Shown: piece by piece, positions 1 through 6,166 of the stretch | Position numbering within the stretch: position 1 is the first letter of the stretch | Layout: each line of letters starts with the position of its first letter | DNA from: Cryomorphaceae bacterium | Lineage (GTDB): Bacteria > Bacteroidota > Bacteroidia > Flavobacteriales > Schleiferiaceae | Assembly: GCA_949547975.1 (NCBI GenBank) | Contig: CATITW010000100.1 | Coordinates: 1 to 6,700 of the forward strand | Reading direction: 5' to 3' | Length of the DNA: 6,700 bases | Made by a program: the position numbers and the translations under genes | Notes under the pieces: generated by a model | The model's input: the letters and a program-made list of their open reading frames with translations, nothing else | Databases searched by the model: none | Told to the model about the DNA's origin: nothing

Positions 1-573
1 AGCGCTCAAAGTAACTACGCCGAACAACAGCCACAGCACCCCCAAACCACGCACCACGCCTTGCGTCGTACTGCCGGACCAAATTCGACGCTCCAAAATA
101 AGTGCCGCAATCACAAGATACATGCTTTGAAAGTGCACCCCTAATCTGCCGCCGAGTTCAAACGATTTATAATGCACAAACCCATGCTCCATGATGCTGC
201 TAAAGAAGATGATGCTCCAACTCAGTACAGTGGACAGGGCAAATAGTTCCATCCAATCGCGCACCAGCGAAGTGCCACGTTCCACTTTAAAAACGCCTAG
301 AAGTAGGCCCATCAAGGCAATAGGCAATACCATCACAACGTCCCCCCAGCCTTGCTTCGGATAGGGGCTCCAAAATACACTGGCGATTTCCCAAGCAATA
401 AACGCGACAAAAACAGCAATCATCTTGGGTTGCCACACGAAACGGCCCGTGAAAACCACAGCCAGTGCCAGCGCGATCAGTCCATAGACAGGACTGAGCA
501 GCGGGGCTGCGAAGGGCAGTAGTGCGGCCCCTAGGGCACCGCCGAACCATAAAACTTTAGAGTGCTCGTGCAT
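1..573 (-). CDS. O-antigen ligase/polymerase-like multi-pass membrane protein (N-terminal part; gene runs off the left edge)
   Basis: An open frame of 191 codons begins with ATG at 573-571 and stays open to base 1, so the C-terminus and stop lie outside the window. The protein is very hydrophobic. Approximate membrane segments are residues 9-27, 29-46, 51-68, 79-95, 108-127, 146-161 and 174-190. Two stretches resemble the O-antigen ligase (WaaL/Wzy-like) superfamily: an early 'SVFWSPYPKQGWGDVVMVLP' type segment (65-84), and a GRLGVHFQSMYLVIAALIL segment (142-160) followed by a helix ending LFGVVTLSA, where the family often has a serine/arginine-rich end. The large periplasmic loop that would decide the family is not in the window. 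The likely role, by inference, is joining or polymerising lipid-linked surface glycan at the inner membrane. The start codon directly follows the TAG of the upstream S41 protease with no spacer, which suggests translational coupling. The coding frame is certain, the family less so. Confidence 0.62.
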   Translation of the reverse strand, partial: MHEHSKVLWFGGALGAALLPFAAPLLSPVYGLIALALAVVFTGRFVWQPKMIAVFVAFIAWEIASVFWSPYPKQGWGDVVMVLPIALMGLLLGVFKVERGTSLVRDWMELFALSTVLSWSIIFFSSIMEHGFVHYKSFELGGRLGVHFQSMYLVIAALILERRIWSGSTTQGVVRGLGVLWLLFGVVTLSA

Positions 574-2229
574 CTACTCAGTAACGCTCAATAACTGCGT
601 TCTCGTATCCGCGTCCAGCAATAGTGCAGAGGCACCTTGGACCACAAGATCGTTGTGCATTCCGCGTTCAAGCGCGCCGCGCAGAGAGAAGTTCTTCTGC
701 ACTAAATAATCGGCTAAAAATTCGCGAATAGCCGCCTCGTCGTCTTTTAAAACAGCGCCTTTGCGTGCTTTAACTTTTTCTTGAAGTGCCGCGATGTCCT
801 CGGGCTCCAGGTAATCTAAAAACTCAGCTTGCTCAGCGAGATCGTTTAGTCTACGCTCACCGAAGCTTTCATAATCAAACTCAGCGGCTTCGATAAAGGC
901 TAAAAAGCTCGACCACAATGCATCCGTTACTTCAAAACTTACGGCATCCACGGTGGTGTCCATCTGTTGCAAGGCTTGTCCTGCAAATTTTAAATCGAGG
1001 CCTTTACTCGAAAGCGCGGCAACAAACTCCGGATAATAGCTCCCGGTCAGTGTCGAATCTGGGTAAACACCATCGCCGTCCACGACCTTACGGCCCGCCG
1101 CAGTGGTGAATGTGCGCTGCTCGGTCTTTTTCGTGCGTTTCCCGTTTTCATCACGGTCATAATTCACTTTTTGAATGCAGCGCCCAGAAGGGGTATAATA
1201 TTTCGCTACGGTCACTTTCATCTGCGCACCGAAGGGCAGCGGGTGTACTTGCTGCACAAGTCCTTTACCGAAGCTCGGCTCACCGAGGATCAGCCCACGG
1301 TCCAAATCTTGAAGGGCACCTGCAACGATCTCACTGGCCGATGCACTACTGCCGTCTACAAGCACCGCGAGTGGAACTTCGGGAAAAATGCTCTTGGCTG
1401 CATTCGTATACACATCTTGAATCTCACCGCCACGACCACGTGTACTGACGATAGTGTCCTGGGTATCTGTAAAGTAGCTGACGATCTTCACGGCTTCCAT
1501 TAGGAGTCCACCGCCATTGCCTCGCAGGTCTAAAATGAGACCTTTCGGAGCGTCTTTTTTCAATTCTTGCAGCGCTTTTTTGACTTGGCGACTGGCCTTA
1601 TCGGTGAAGCTTTCTAAATAAATATACCCAATCCCGTCCGCGCGCATGCCATAATACGGCACGGCATCTTTCGAAATTTTCGCTCTATTAAAAACCAATT
1701 CAAACGGCTCCATCCCAAACCGCTCTACTCCCAGAACAACCTCCGTACCCGGGGTGCCCTTGAGCAAACTACTCACATCGCTGATCCCTTTGCCTTCCAG
1801 CGAGCGGTCTCCTACACGCTGCAACACATCGCCCACGCGCAAACCAGCTTTGTATGCCGGCCCTTGATCGTTCATGTCCGAAATAATAATCTCGCCGTCT
1901 ACTTTCTGAATCACACAGCCTACACCGCCATATTCTCCCGTCTGCAGCAAGCGCACATCTTCCACCTGATCTTCCGGATAATACACCGTATACGGGTCCA
2001 ATTCCTTCAACATCCCCTTCACAGCACTGCTGACAGCCTGCTCCGCGCCGATCTCATCCACATATTGCGTCTGCACTTCTTTGAGTACCGCGGTGAAAAT
2101 TTCCAATTGTTTACTCGTCTCGAAGGGATCTCCAGCCGAAGCGCTCATCAGCAATCCAGCAACCATCATAACGGCCGCAACTGCGCCACTACGCATCACC
2201 CGACTCCAATTCTTTTTTCCGTTGTTCAT
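574..2229 (-). CDS. S41-family C-terminal processing peptidase (CtpA/Prc-type, PDZ-containing serine protease)
   Basis: This 551-residue exported serine protease would act in the periplasm on unstructured C-termini of proteins. A signal peptide with basic residues (K5, K6, R10, R13) and a hydrophobic stretch at 14-30 ends near MSASAG. The S41 N-terminal region (about 40-92) includes LDPYTVYYP. A PDZ domain covers about 95-175 (GEYGGVGCVIQ; AGLRVGDVLQRVGD). The protease core (about 185-395) contains LILDLRGNGGGLL and the SASASE motif. Ser297 is the expected nucleophile and Lys322 in FGKG the general base. Their 25-residue spacing matches E. coli Tsp/Prc, and Asp308 sits where Tsp has its third residue. 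A helical extension of about 155 residues follows; that is common in Bacteroidota S41 proteins. The ATG at 2229 gives a 41-base overlap with rnpA. An in-frame ATG at 2196 (residue 12) would cut this to 8 bases, but loses most of the basic n-region, so 2229 is preferred. The stop abuts the next gene. Confidence 0.93.
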   Translation of the reverse strand: MNNGKKNWSRVMRSGAVAAVMMVAGLLMSASAGDPFETSKQLEIFTAVLKEVQTQYVDEIGAEQAVSSAVKGMLKELDPYTVYYPEDQVEDVRLLQTGEYGGVGCVIQKVDGEIIISDMNDQGPAYKAGLRVGDVLQRVGDRSLEGKGISDVSSLLKGTPGTEVVLGVERFGMEPFELVFNRAKISKDAVPYYGMRADGIGYIYLESFTDKASRQVKKALQELKKDAPKGLILDLRGNGGGLLMEAVKIVSYFTDTQDTIVSTRGRGGEIQDVYTNAAKSIFPEVPLAVLVDGSSASASEIVAGALQDLDRGLILGEPSFGKGLVQQVHPLPFGAQMKVTVAKYYTPSGRCIQKVNYDRDENGKRTKKTEQRTFTTAAGRKVVDGDGVYPDSTLTGSYYPEFVAALSSKGLDLKFAGQALQQMDTTVDAVSFEVTDALWSSFLAFIEAAEFDYESFGERRLNDLAEQAEFLDYLEPEDIAALQEKVKARKGAVLKDDEAAIREFLADYLVQKNFSLRGALERGMHNDLVVQGASALLLDADTRTQLLSVTE

Positions 2230-2587
2230 TGTACGACTCTATAAGTTTCAGGTACCCGTGCTCTAAAAACGCATAATCGTTCAGGCGATTGCCCAAATAC
2301 CGTATGCTCCAAGCTTCCTCAGTACCGCTGTTGTAAATTTTGTCTTTGTGCAACCGGTAGAGTTCCCGCATCTGACGTTTGACCCTATTGCGATGCACCG
2401 CAAGCTTCAGCCCGCGCTTGGGCACCACCACGGCTACTTTACGCGCAACCTTCGGACCCTCCTCCGGTTCCACTTCGATGTACCGAAGCGAAAATGGGAA
2501 AGCCTTCACTCCGTGTCCCCCTCTATAGAGTGCATCGAAATGTTCCTTTTTGGTCAGTTTCTCCTGTTTTGAAAAAGTGTTGCGCAT
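2189..2587 (-). CDS. rnpA: Ribonuclease P protein component
   Basis: RnpA is the small basic protein that binds the RNase P RNA and helps it remove 5' leaders from pre-tRNAs in the cytoplasm. From the ATG at 2587-2585 the product is 132 residues, a usual length. It opens with MRNTFSKQEKLTKKEHFDALY, which fits the RnpA N-terminus (the substrate-binding cleft region). The hallmark RNR motif is present as AVHRNRVKRQMRELYR, with RNRVKR at residues 66-71, and is preceded by the conserved VVVPKR strand. The frame is open upstream to an ATG at 2620, but those 11 extra codons are the sequence of a terminator hairpin and do not resemble the family, so the shorter start is chosen. The 3' end overlaps the S41 protease start by 41 bases. 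In many bacteria rnpA sits next to rpmH and dnaA; here it follows a HemD-family gene. Confidence 0.93.
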   Translation of the reverse strand: MRNTFSKQEKLTKKEHFDALYRGGHGVKAFPFSLRYIEVEPEEGPKVARKVAVVVPKRGLKLAVHRNRVKRQMRELYRLHKDKIYNSGTEEAWSIRYLGNRLNDYAFLEHGYLKLIESYNEQRKKELESGDA

Positions 2588-2614
2588 AAAAAAAGCCCAA
2601 CCTTTCGGTTGGGC
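2588..2614 (-). terminator. Intrinsic terminator after the HemD-family gene, abutting the rnpA start codon
   Basis: Read on the minus strand this is a perfect 8-bp stem, GCCCAACC / GGTTGGGC (2614-2607 with 2602-2595), closed by a GAAA (GNRA-type) tetraloop and followed at once by seven T residues (2594-2588). It begins 19 bases after the stop of the HemD-family gene (2634). The last T is followed directly by the rnpA ATG at 2587. It has every sign of a rho-independent terminator, but its place means any rnpA message started upstream must read through it. The hairpin could instead, or also, act as an attenuator or as a structure controlling rnpA translation. Confidence 0.85.
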
Positions 2615-2633
2615 CCTCAAATTACAATTTTCC

Positions 2634-3398
2634 TTACTTCTTATTGACCTCCTTGATATAATCGCTGATCGCCTTGGTCATCGACGGCGCGTCTTTCGTA
2701 GGCGCCGGAATATCCACTACTAAGCCGTTCTTTTCAGCTTCTTTTTGTGTGGTCGGACCGAAACACGCCAAACGCGTATCGTTTTGCTTAAACTCTGGGA
2801 AGTTCTCGTACAATGACTTCACACCAGAAGGGGAGAAGAACACGAGCACATCGTAGGTTACATCTTCAAGATCGCTGAGGTCACTCACCACGGTGTTGAA
2901 CAGGACCGCACGGGTATAGTCCACTCCAGCCTCTTTCAAAGCATTTGGTATAGAAGGCTTCAAGCTATCAGAAGACGGCATCAAAAACTTCTCATTCTTA
3001 AACTTTTTCAGCGTCGGGATGAGCTCCTCGATCTTCAAATTTCCGTGGTAGATTTTGCGCTTGCGGTACACCACATATTTTTGCAAATAGTACGCGATGG
3101 CCTCTGAAATACAGAAGTAACGCGTATCTGCACTGATCTGAACACGCATCTCTTCACACATGCGGAAGTAGTGATCGACCGCGTTTTTAGAGGTCAAAAG
3201 CACATTGCGGTAATCGCGGATTTGAATCTTATCCTTTCTAAAATCCGAGGCGGTTACGCCTTCAACGTGAATGAATGAACGAAAATCCACTTCCACCTTA
3301 TGCTTTTCGGCCAAAGTGAAGAAGGGATGTGACTCCGTCGTAGGTTCAGGTTGAGAAACCAAGATCGATTTTACCTTGTTGAGTCTTTCTGTAGTCAT
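2634..3398 (-). CDS. hemD: Uroporphyrinogen-III synthase (HemD) family protein
   Basis: This 254-residue soluble protein has the two-lobed HemD pattern. An N-terminal lobe opens with SILVSQPEPTTESHPFF (11-27), typical of the Bacteroidota form, then VLLTSKNAVDHYF (66-78). The second lobe has VLVFFSPSGVKSLYENFPEF (184-203) and RLACFGPTTQKEAEKNGLVV (209-228), the conserved stretch near the C-terminus. The family reaction is ring closure and D-ring inversion of hydroxymethylbilane to uroporphyrinogen III, for haem, sirohaem and cobalamin. No other tetrapyrrole gene is nearby. As I recall, Bacteroidota can carry a second HemD-like gene inside a hem cluster, so this copy next to DUF4271 could be a paralogue with another role. 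Its ATG shares one base with the stop of the DUF4271 gene (TAATG, 3400-3396), which points to coupling. The family is sure; the exact function and symbol are less so. Confidence 0.85.
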   Translation of the reverse strand: MTTERLNKVKSILVSQPEPTTESHPFFTLAEKHKVEVDFRSFIHVEGVTASDFRKDKIQIRDYRNVLLTSKNAVDHYFRMCEEMRVQISADTRYFCISEAIAYYLQKYVVYRKRKIYHGNLKIEELIPTLKKFKNEKFLMPSSDSLKPSIPNALKEAGVDYTRAVLFNTVVSDLSDLEDVTYDVLVFFSPSGVKSLYENFPEFKQNDTRLACFGPTTQKEAEKNGLVVDIPAPTKDAPSMTKAISDYIKEVNKK

Positions 3399-3976
3399 TA
3401 TTGGTGTGAGTTGACAATGAAGTACATTGGGATAACTTCAAGGGTGCAAAGGTACAAAATGGCATACAACCTAAGCCCGGTGTCCTTCAAATTTTGAAAA
3501 GCAGGAGCTAATCGTGCAAACCATAATAACCCTACCACATGTCCAGCGGCGAATAACCACAGGCTAAATGCTGTTAAATAGTCGCTCAAAATGACCGTGA
3601 GTAACACGCCGATAGCCGTCCAGCCGTACACCATGGCCGATGCCGCAAAGGAAAATCCGCTGCTCAAATGCACCGTAGATCCTTTCGTTCGAAACAAGAG
3701 TGCTAGACAAAAGGCCAGGACCATTCGACCGATCAAAACCATAGGCACAGCCGCAAACAGCAGCCAAAGAGGGCGTTCCGGAAACAGTAACAACAAGGAA
3801 ACTCCTCCAAAAATGCCACTCACGAGCCACATTAAAAGATGCAGACCCACAGTGCTACGGTTGTCGAACAGGGGATGGAATTGGCCACGAATCCAGTGGT
3901 TGAAAAACGCAGGAAAGCTCACCCGAACCATGCCGAGTGTGCCTAAAACCACGATGAACATCCACTTTACGCTCAT
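3398..3976 (-). CDS. DUF4271 family integral membrane protein
   Basis: This 192-residue polytopic inner-membrane protein has no known function. Hydrophobic segments lie near residues 4-21, 43-66, 70-96, 112-132, 135-155 and 169-188. The C-terminal signature LYAILYLCTLEVIPMYFIV (170-188) is the part I recognise as the DUF4271 hallmark in Bacteroidota, where this family commonly precedes a HemD-family gene; the same order is seen here. The mid-region FFNHWIRGQFHPLF (24-37) also fits the family's N-terminal part. The ATG at 3976 lies 13 bases after the stop of the cargo gene, with no clear Shine-Dalgarno sequence, as is usual in this phylum. The stop overlaps the next start by one base. The repeated pairing suggests a shared role with the HemD-family protein, but none can be named from sequence. 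Confidence 0.8.
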   Translation of the reverse strand: MSVKWMFIVVLGTLGMVRVSFPAFFNHWIRGQFHPLFDNRSTVGLHLLMWLVSGIFGGVSLLLLFPERPLWLLFAAVPMVLIGRMVLAFCLALLFRTKGSTVHLSSGFSFAASAMVYGWTAIGVLLTVILSDYLTAFSLWLFAAGHVVGLLWFARLAPAFQNLKDTGLRLYAILYLCTLEVIPMYFIVNSHQ

Positions 3977-3989
3977 AAGAGCCGCAAAG

Positions 3990-4781
3990 TTACTGCAAAA
4001 TAACGTGCTTATAGTGGGTGCTGCCGTCCTTAAATAGAGCGTGTAGAATGTAATTTCCGCGCGCTAAACTACTTACATCCAGGAGGATTTCCTCGCCTTG
4101 AGTCGTCGTCTGTAAACCCTCTAGCGACAAGAATCGGCCTGTAGTGCTGTACAAGCGTACTTCGCTGAGGTTGGAGGAAAATACACGAAGCTGATCACTC
4201 GCAGGGTTCGGCCCCACTTGCAAAGCAATTTTATCCTGTTCGTCCACGGAGAATGGAACATAGTTGTAAAGGGTTTTGCTTGCCGTGATGACATAGTCTC
4301 CACCGGTTCCGCCGTTGCTGTTGGTAAAGTTGATGGCTGCATAGACCGTCAAGCTGTCTGGTGTACTGCCGTCCGTGGGAATATCAAAGGTCCACGAGCG
4401 CGTGCCGTTTGCTGCTGAAGTGCCACTGCTGTTGTGCGAGATGTAGTCTCCGACGAGCTTCGTGCCAGTGCCCAGATTGGCCGTGGGGTAGAGGGCGCCA
4501 CTGGCATCTTCCACGCTGGCCATCATGCCGATTTTAGTGGATGAACCCGCCGCATCAGCACTGATCGTAACGCTTGCAACTTCTCCAGGAGCAATGCTGT
4601 CCGATGAAAATTCGATGCTCACCACTTCCGACCCATTGGCCGTTCCGCCGCCGTGGCAAGTCATACAAGTTTGCCCATTCGAAGCCGGGGATCCGCTCCT
4701 TCCCGCAGGCGAACCGCCACTATTGGTGTACGAGTAAGTAACGACGCCGAACATTGCGGCTAAGAGTAGTGTTTTCTCCAT
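3990..4781 (-). CDS. Exported CxxCH-containing choice-of-anchor V-type protein with T9SS type A sorting domain
   Basis: This 263-residue secreted protein begins with a signal peptide (MEKTLLLAAMFGVVTYSY). A short GGSPAGRSGSP segment then leads to CMTCH (Cys39, Cys42, His43), a c-type haem-binding signature. Residues about 50-175 form a beta-rich, Ser/Thr/Gly-rich domain (WTFDIPTDG; DSLTVYAAINFTNSNGGTGGDYV). It resembles the Reeler-like 'choice-of-anchor V' proteins of Bacteroidota, which share the GGxPAGxxGxP...CxxCH opening. The C-terminal part (188-263) is a T9SS type A sorting domain: VGPNPASDQLRV, LYSTTGRFL, VSSLARGNYILHALFKDGSTHYKHVILQ. It should therefore cross the outer membrane by type IX secretion and lose this tail. 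Whether CMTCH really carries haem is not shown; one site in a surface protein may be structural. It is the first gene of the minus-strand block and diverges from the dehydrogenase gene. Confidence 0.85.
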   Translation of the reverse strand: MEKTLLLAAMFGVVTYSYTNSGGSPAGRSGSPASNGQTCMTCHGGGTANGSEVVSIEFSSDSIAPGEVASVTISADAAGSSTKIGMMASVEDASGALYPTANLGTGTKLVGDYISHNSSGTSAANGTRSWTFDIPTDGSTPDSLTVYAAINFTNSNGGTGGDYVITASKTLYNYVPFSVDEQDKIALQVGPNPASDQLRVFSSNLSEVRLYSTTGRFLSLEGLQTTTQGEEILLDVSSLARGNYILHALFKDGSTHYKHVILQ

Positions 4782-4835
4782 AATACGTGATGTTTTGATT
4801 AGGGGTGGGTATAAAAGTCTGTTTTATTTCTAACA

Positions 4836-4851
4836 ACAAAACCGATTTTGT
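4836..4851. repeat. Inverted repeat at the midpoint of the divergent spacer (possible operator or leader hairpin)
   Basis: ACAAAA and TTTTGT form a perfect 6-bp inverted repeat around CCGA. It can extend to 9 bp (4832-4854) if one A at 4835 is bulged. Its centre (4843.5) is almost the midpoint (4842) of the spacer. It would lie in the transcribed leader of the minus-strand unit if the TATATTTG box is used. It could be a shared operator, a leader hairpin, or a chance feature of AT-rich DNA. Confidence 0.35.
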
Positions 4852-4875
4852 GTTTAATTTCACACCGGACATACC

Positions 4876-4883
4876 CAAATATA
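4876..4883 (-). promoter_or_regulatory. Candidate Bacteroidota -7 promoter box for the minus-strand block
   Basis: The minus strand reads TATATTTG here, an exact match to the TAnnTTTG -7 consensus of the Bacteroidota primary sigma factor. Transcription would start near 4870, giving a leader of about 90 bases to the ATG at 4781. No clear TTG-type -33 element lies at the usual 17-23 base spacing, so the call rests on the -7 box and its position. Confidence 0.38.
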
Positions 4884-4902
4884 GAAACAAACAGAAGCAT
4901 AT

Positions 4903-6075
4903 ATGGACGTTTTCAACCATCCTGACTACTATTTACTCGACGAATTGCTCTCTGACGAGCACAAAATGATTCGTGACGCCACTCGCGAGTGGGTGAAAAA
5001 GAGCGTGAGTCCCATCATTGAAGACTACGCGCAACGCGCCGCATTTCCAGAACACCTGGTCAAGGAGATGGGGGAGATCGGTCTTTTTGGTCCGTATGTT
5101 CCCGAAGAATATGGCGGTGCCGGTTTGGACCACATCAGCTACGGATTAATGATGCAAGAAGTCGAACGCGGAGACTCGGGTATTCGCTCCACGTGTTCCG
5201 TTCAAAGTTCACTCGTTATGTTTCCTATCCTGGCCTACGGTAGCGAAGAACAGAAGCGCAAATTCTTGCCAAAATTGGCCACAGGAGAATTCCTCGGCTC
5301 TTTCGGATTAACCGAGCCCAATTTCGGCTCGAACCCCGGCGGAATGACCACCAACTATAAAGACATGGGCGACCACTATCTGCTCAATGGCGCTAAGATG
5401 TGGATCTCCAACTCGCCTTTCTGTCACGTCGCAGTCGTTTGGGCGAAAAACGAAGAAGGCCGCATCCACGGGCTCATCGTAGAGCGCGGTATGGAAGGGT
5501 TTACTACGCCTGAGACACACAACAAATGGTCCCTACGCGCCTCTGCAACGGGGGAATTGGTATTTGATAACGTCAAAGTTCCCAAAGAAAACCTGCTACC
5601 TGGTCGCAACGGCCTCGGCGCACCGCTTTCTTGTCTAGACAGCGCACGCTTCGGAATCGCATGGGGCGCCTTAGGAGCAGCGATGGATTGTTACGACACC
5701 GCACTGCGCTACAGTAAAGAGCGCATCCAGTTTGGCAAACCGATAGCAGGATTCCAGCTCCAGCAGAAAAAATTGGCAGAGATGATCACCGAGATCACCA
5801 AAGCACAACTGCTTACTTGGCGTTTAGGTCAGCTTAAGAATGAAGGGCGTGCGACTACGGCACAAATATCTATGGCGAAGCGAAACAACGTTGAAATCGC
5901 CCTAAAAATTGCCCGAGAGGCACGCCAAATGCTCGGTGGAATGGGCATCACAGGCGACTTCTCGATCATGCGTCATATGATGAATTTAGAGTCGGTCGTT
6001 ACCTACGAAGGAACCCACGACATTCACTTGCTCATCACAGGTATGGACGTGACTGGAGAAAACGCTTTTGTCTAA
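4903..6075 (+). CDS. gcdH: Glutaryl-CoA dehydrogenase-type acyl-CoA dehydrogenase
   Basis: This 390-residue FAD flavoenzyme should oxidise and decarboxylate glutaryl-CoA to crotonyl-CoA in lysine and tryptophan breakdown, passing electrons to ETF in the cytoplasm. It shows the full acyl-CoA dehydrogenase fold: N-terminal helices (1-130), the FAD-contacting FGLTEPNFGSNPGG and WISNSP segments (134-172), SLRASATGELVFDNVKVP (210-227), and the C-terminal helical domain (ARFGIAWGALGA, RIQFGKPIAGFQLQQKKLA, RQMLGGMGITGDF). GCDH-specific features are the SGIRSTCSVQSSLVM segment, whose Arg95 and Ser99 match human substrate-binding Arg94 and Ser98, and TYEGTHDIH, whose Glu369 matches the catalytic Glu370. 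One difference from the human enzyme is GSNPGG for GSDPSS. Length is usual. The gene stands alone: it diverges from the cargo gene and converges on the lipoprotein gene, with its own terminator. A related short-chain acyl-CoA substrate cannot be fully excluded. Confidence 0.88.
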   Translation: MDVFNHPDYYLLDELLSDEHKMIRDATREWVKKSVSPIIEDYAQRAAFPEHLVKEMGEIGLFGPYVPEEYGGAGLDHISYGLMMQEVERGDSGIRSTCSVQSSLVMFPILAYGSEEQKRKFLPKLATGEFLGSFGLTEPNFGSNPGGMTTNYKDMGDHYLLNGAKMWISNSPFCHVAVVWAKNEEGRIHGLIVERGMEGFTTPETHNKWSLRASATGELVFDNVKVPKENLLPGRNGLGAPLSCLDSARFGIAWGALGAAMDCYDTALRYSKERIQFGKPIAGFQLQQKKLAEMITEITKAQLLTWRLGQLKNEGRATTAQISMAKRNNVEIALKIAREARQMLGGMGITGDFSIMRHMMNLESVVTYEGTHDIHLLITGMDVTGENAFV

Positions 6076-6095
6076 GCGCTCAGCAAACATTCAAC

Positions 6096-6135
6096 AAAAA
6101 AAAGCACCTCTCGCTCTCGGCGGGCAGGTGCTTTT
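6096..6135. terminator. Bidirectional intrinsic terminator between convergent genes
   Basis: The outer stem AAAAGCACCT / AGGTGCTTTT (6100-6109 with 6126-6135) is perfect over 10 bp. An inner CTCGC / GCGGG pairing (6110-6114 with 6120-6124, one G-U pair and a bulged C at 6125) extends it to a five-base loop. A T-run follows on the plus strand (6132-6135, then CTCGTT), and eight A residues at 6096-6103 give a strong U-tract for minus-strand transcripts. It sits 20 bases after the dehydrogenase stop and 31 bases past the lipoprotein stop, so it can serve both genes. Confidence 0.85.
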
Positions 6136-6166
6136 CTCGTTCTAGGACCTCTGAAACTAGGGGCAT

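Larger units (their letters stand above)
4782..4902. other. Divergent intergenic region between the T9SS cargo gene and the glutaryl-CoA dehydrogenase gene
   Basis: These 121 bases separate two start codons pointing away from each other, so promoters for both directions should lie here or just inside the genes. The region is AT-rich. It holds a perfect TATATTTG box for the minus direction (4883-4876) and a central inverted repeat (4836-4851). The start region of the plus-strand gene is A-rich with no clear Shine-Dalgarno sequence, as expected for Bacteroidota. I could not find a convincing TAnnTTTG box on the plus strand. Confidence 0.7.

Noticed and set aside
287..550. Minus-strand 87-codon frame, rich in Arg/Cys/Ser
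   Set aside because: It lies in another frame of the ligase-like gene, whose 191-codon open frame has coherent membrane segments and starts right at the protease stop; the short frame has no recognisable features.
918..2266. Several plus-strand open frames of 61-126 codons opposite the S41 protease and rnpA
   Set aside because: They are antisense to a strongly supported protease with intact PDZ and catalytic motifs, and their products look like frame-shadow protein with no domain.
2588..2620. Extending rnpA 11 codons upstream to an ATG at 2620
   Set aside because: The added codons are exactly the terminator stem, loop and T-tract, and the known RnpA N-terminus begins at the ATG at 2587.
2647..2654. 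Minus-strand AAGGAGGT, a perfect Shine-Dalgarno sequence
   Set aside because: It encodes Ile-Lys-Glu-Val near the end of the HemD-family protein and has no start codon at a usable distance; Bacteroidota rarely use this signal.
2644..2662. Plus-strand TTGACC and TATAAT resembling a sigma70 promoter
   Set aside because: The two boxes are only about 7 bases apart, lie antisense inside the HemD-family gene, and do not match the promoter type of this phylum.
3591..4037. Plus-strand 148-codon open frame opposite the DUF4271 gene
   Set aside because: It is antisense to the DUF4271 gene and the end of the cargo gene, both with clear family signatures; the product has no recognisable domain or plausible start context.
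4720..4920. Minus-strand 66-codon frame spanning the divergent spacer
   Set aside because: It starts inside the dehydrogenase gene, crosses the promoter region and ends inside the cargo gene; no domain and no independent support.
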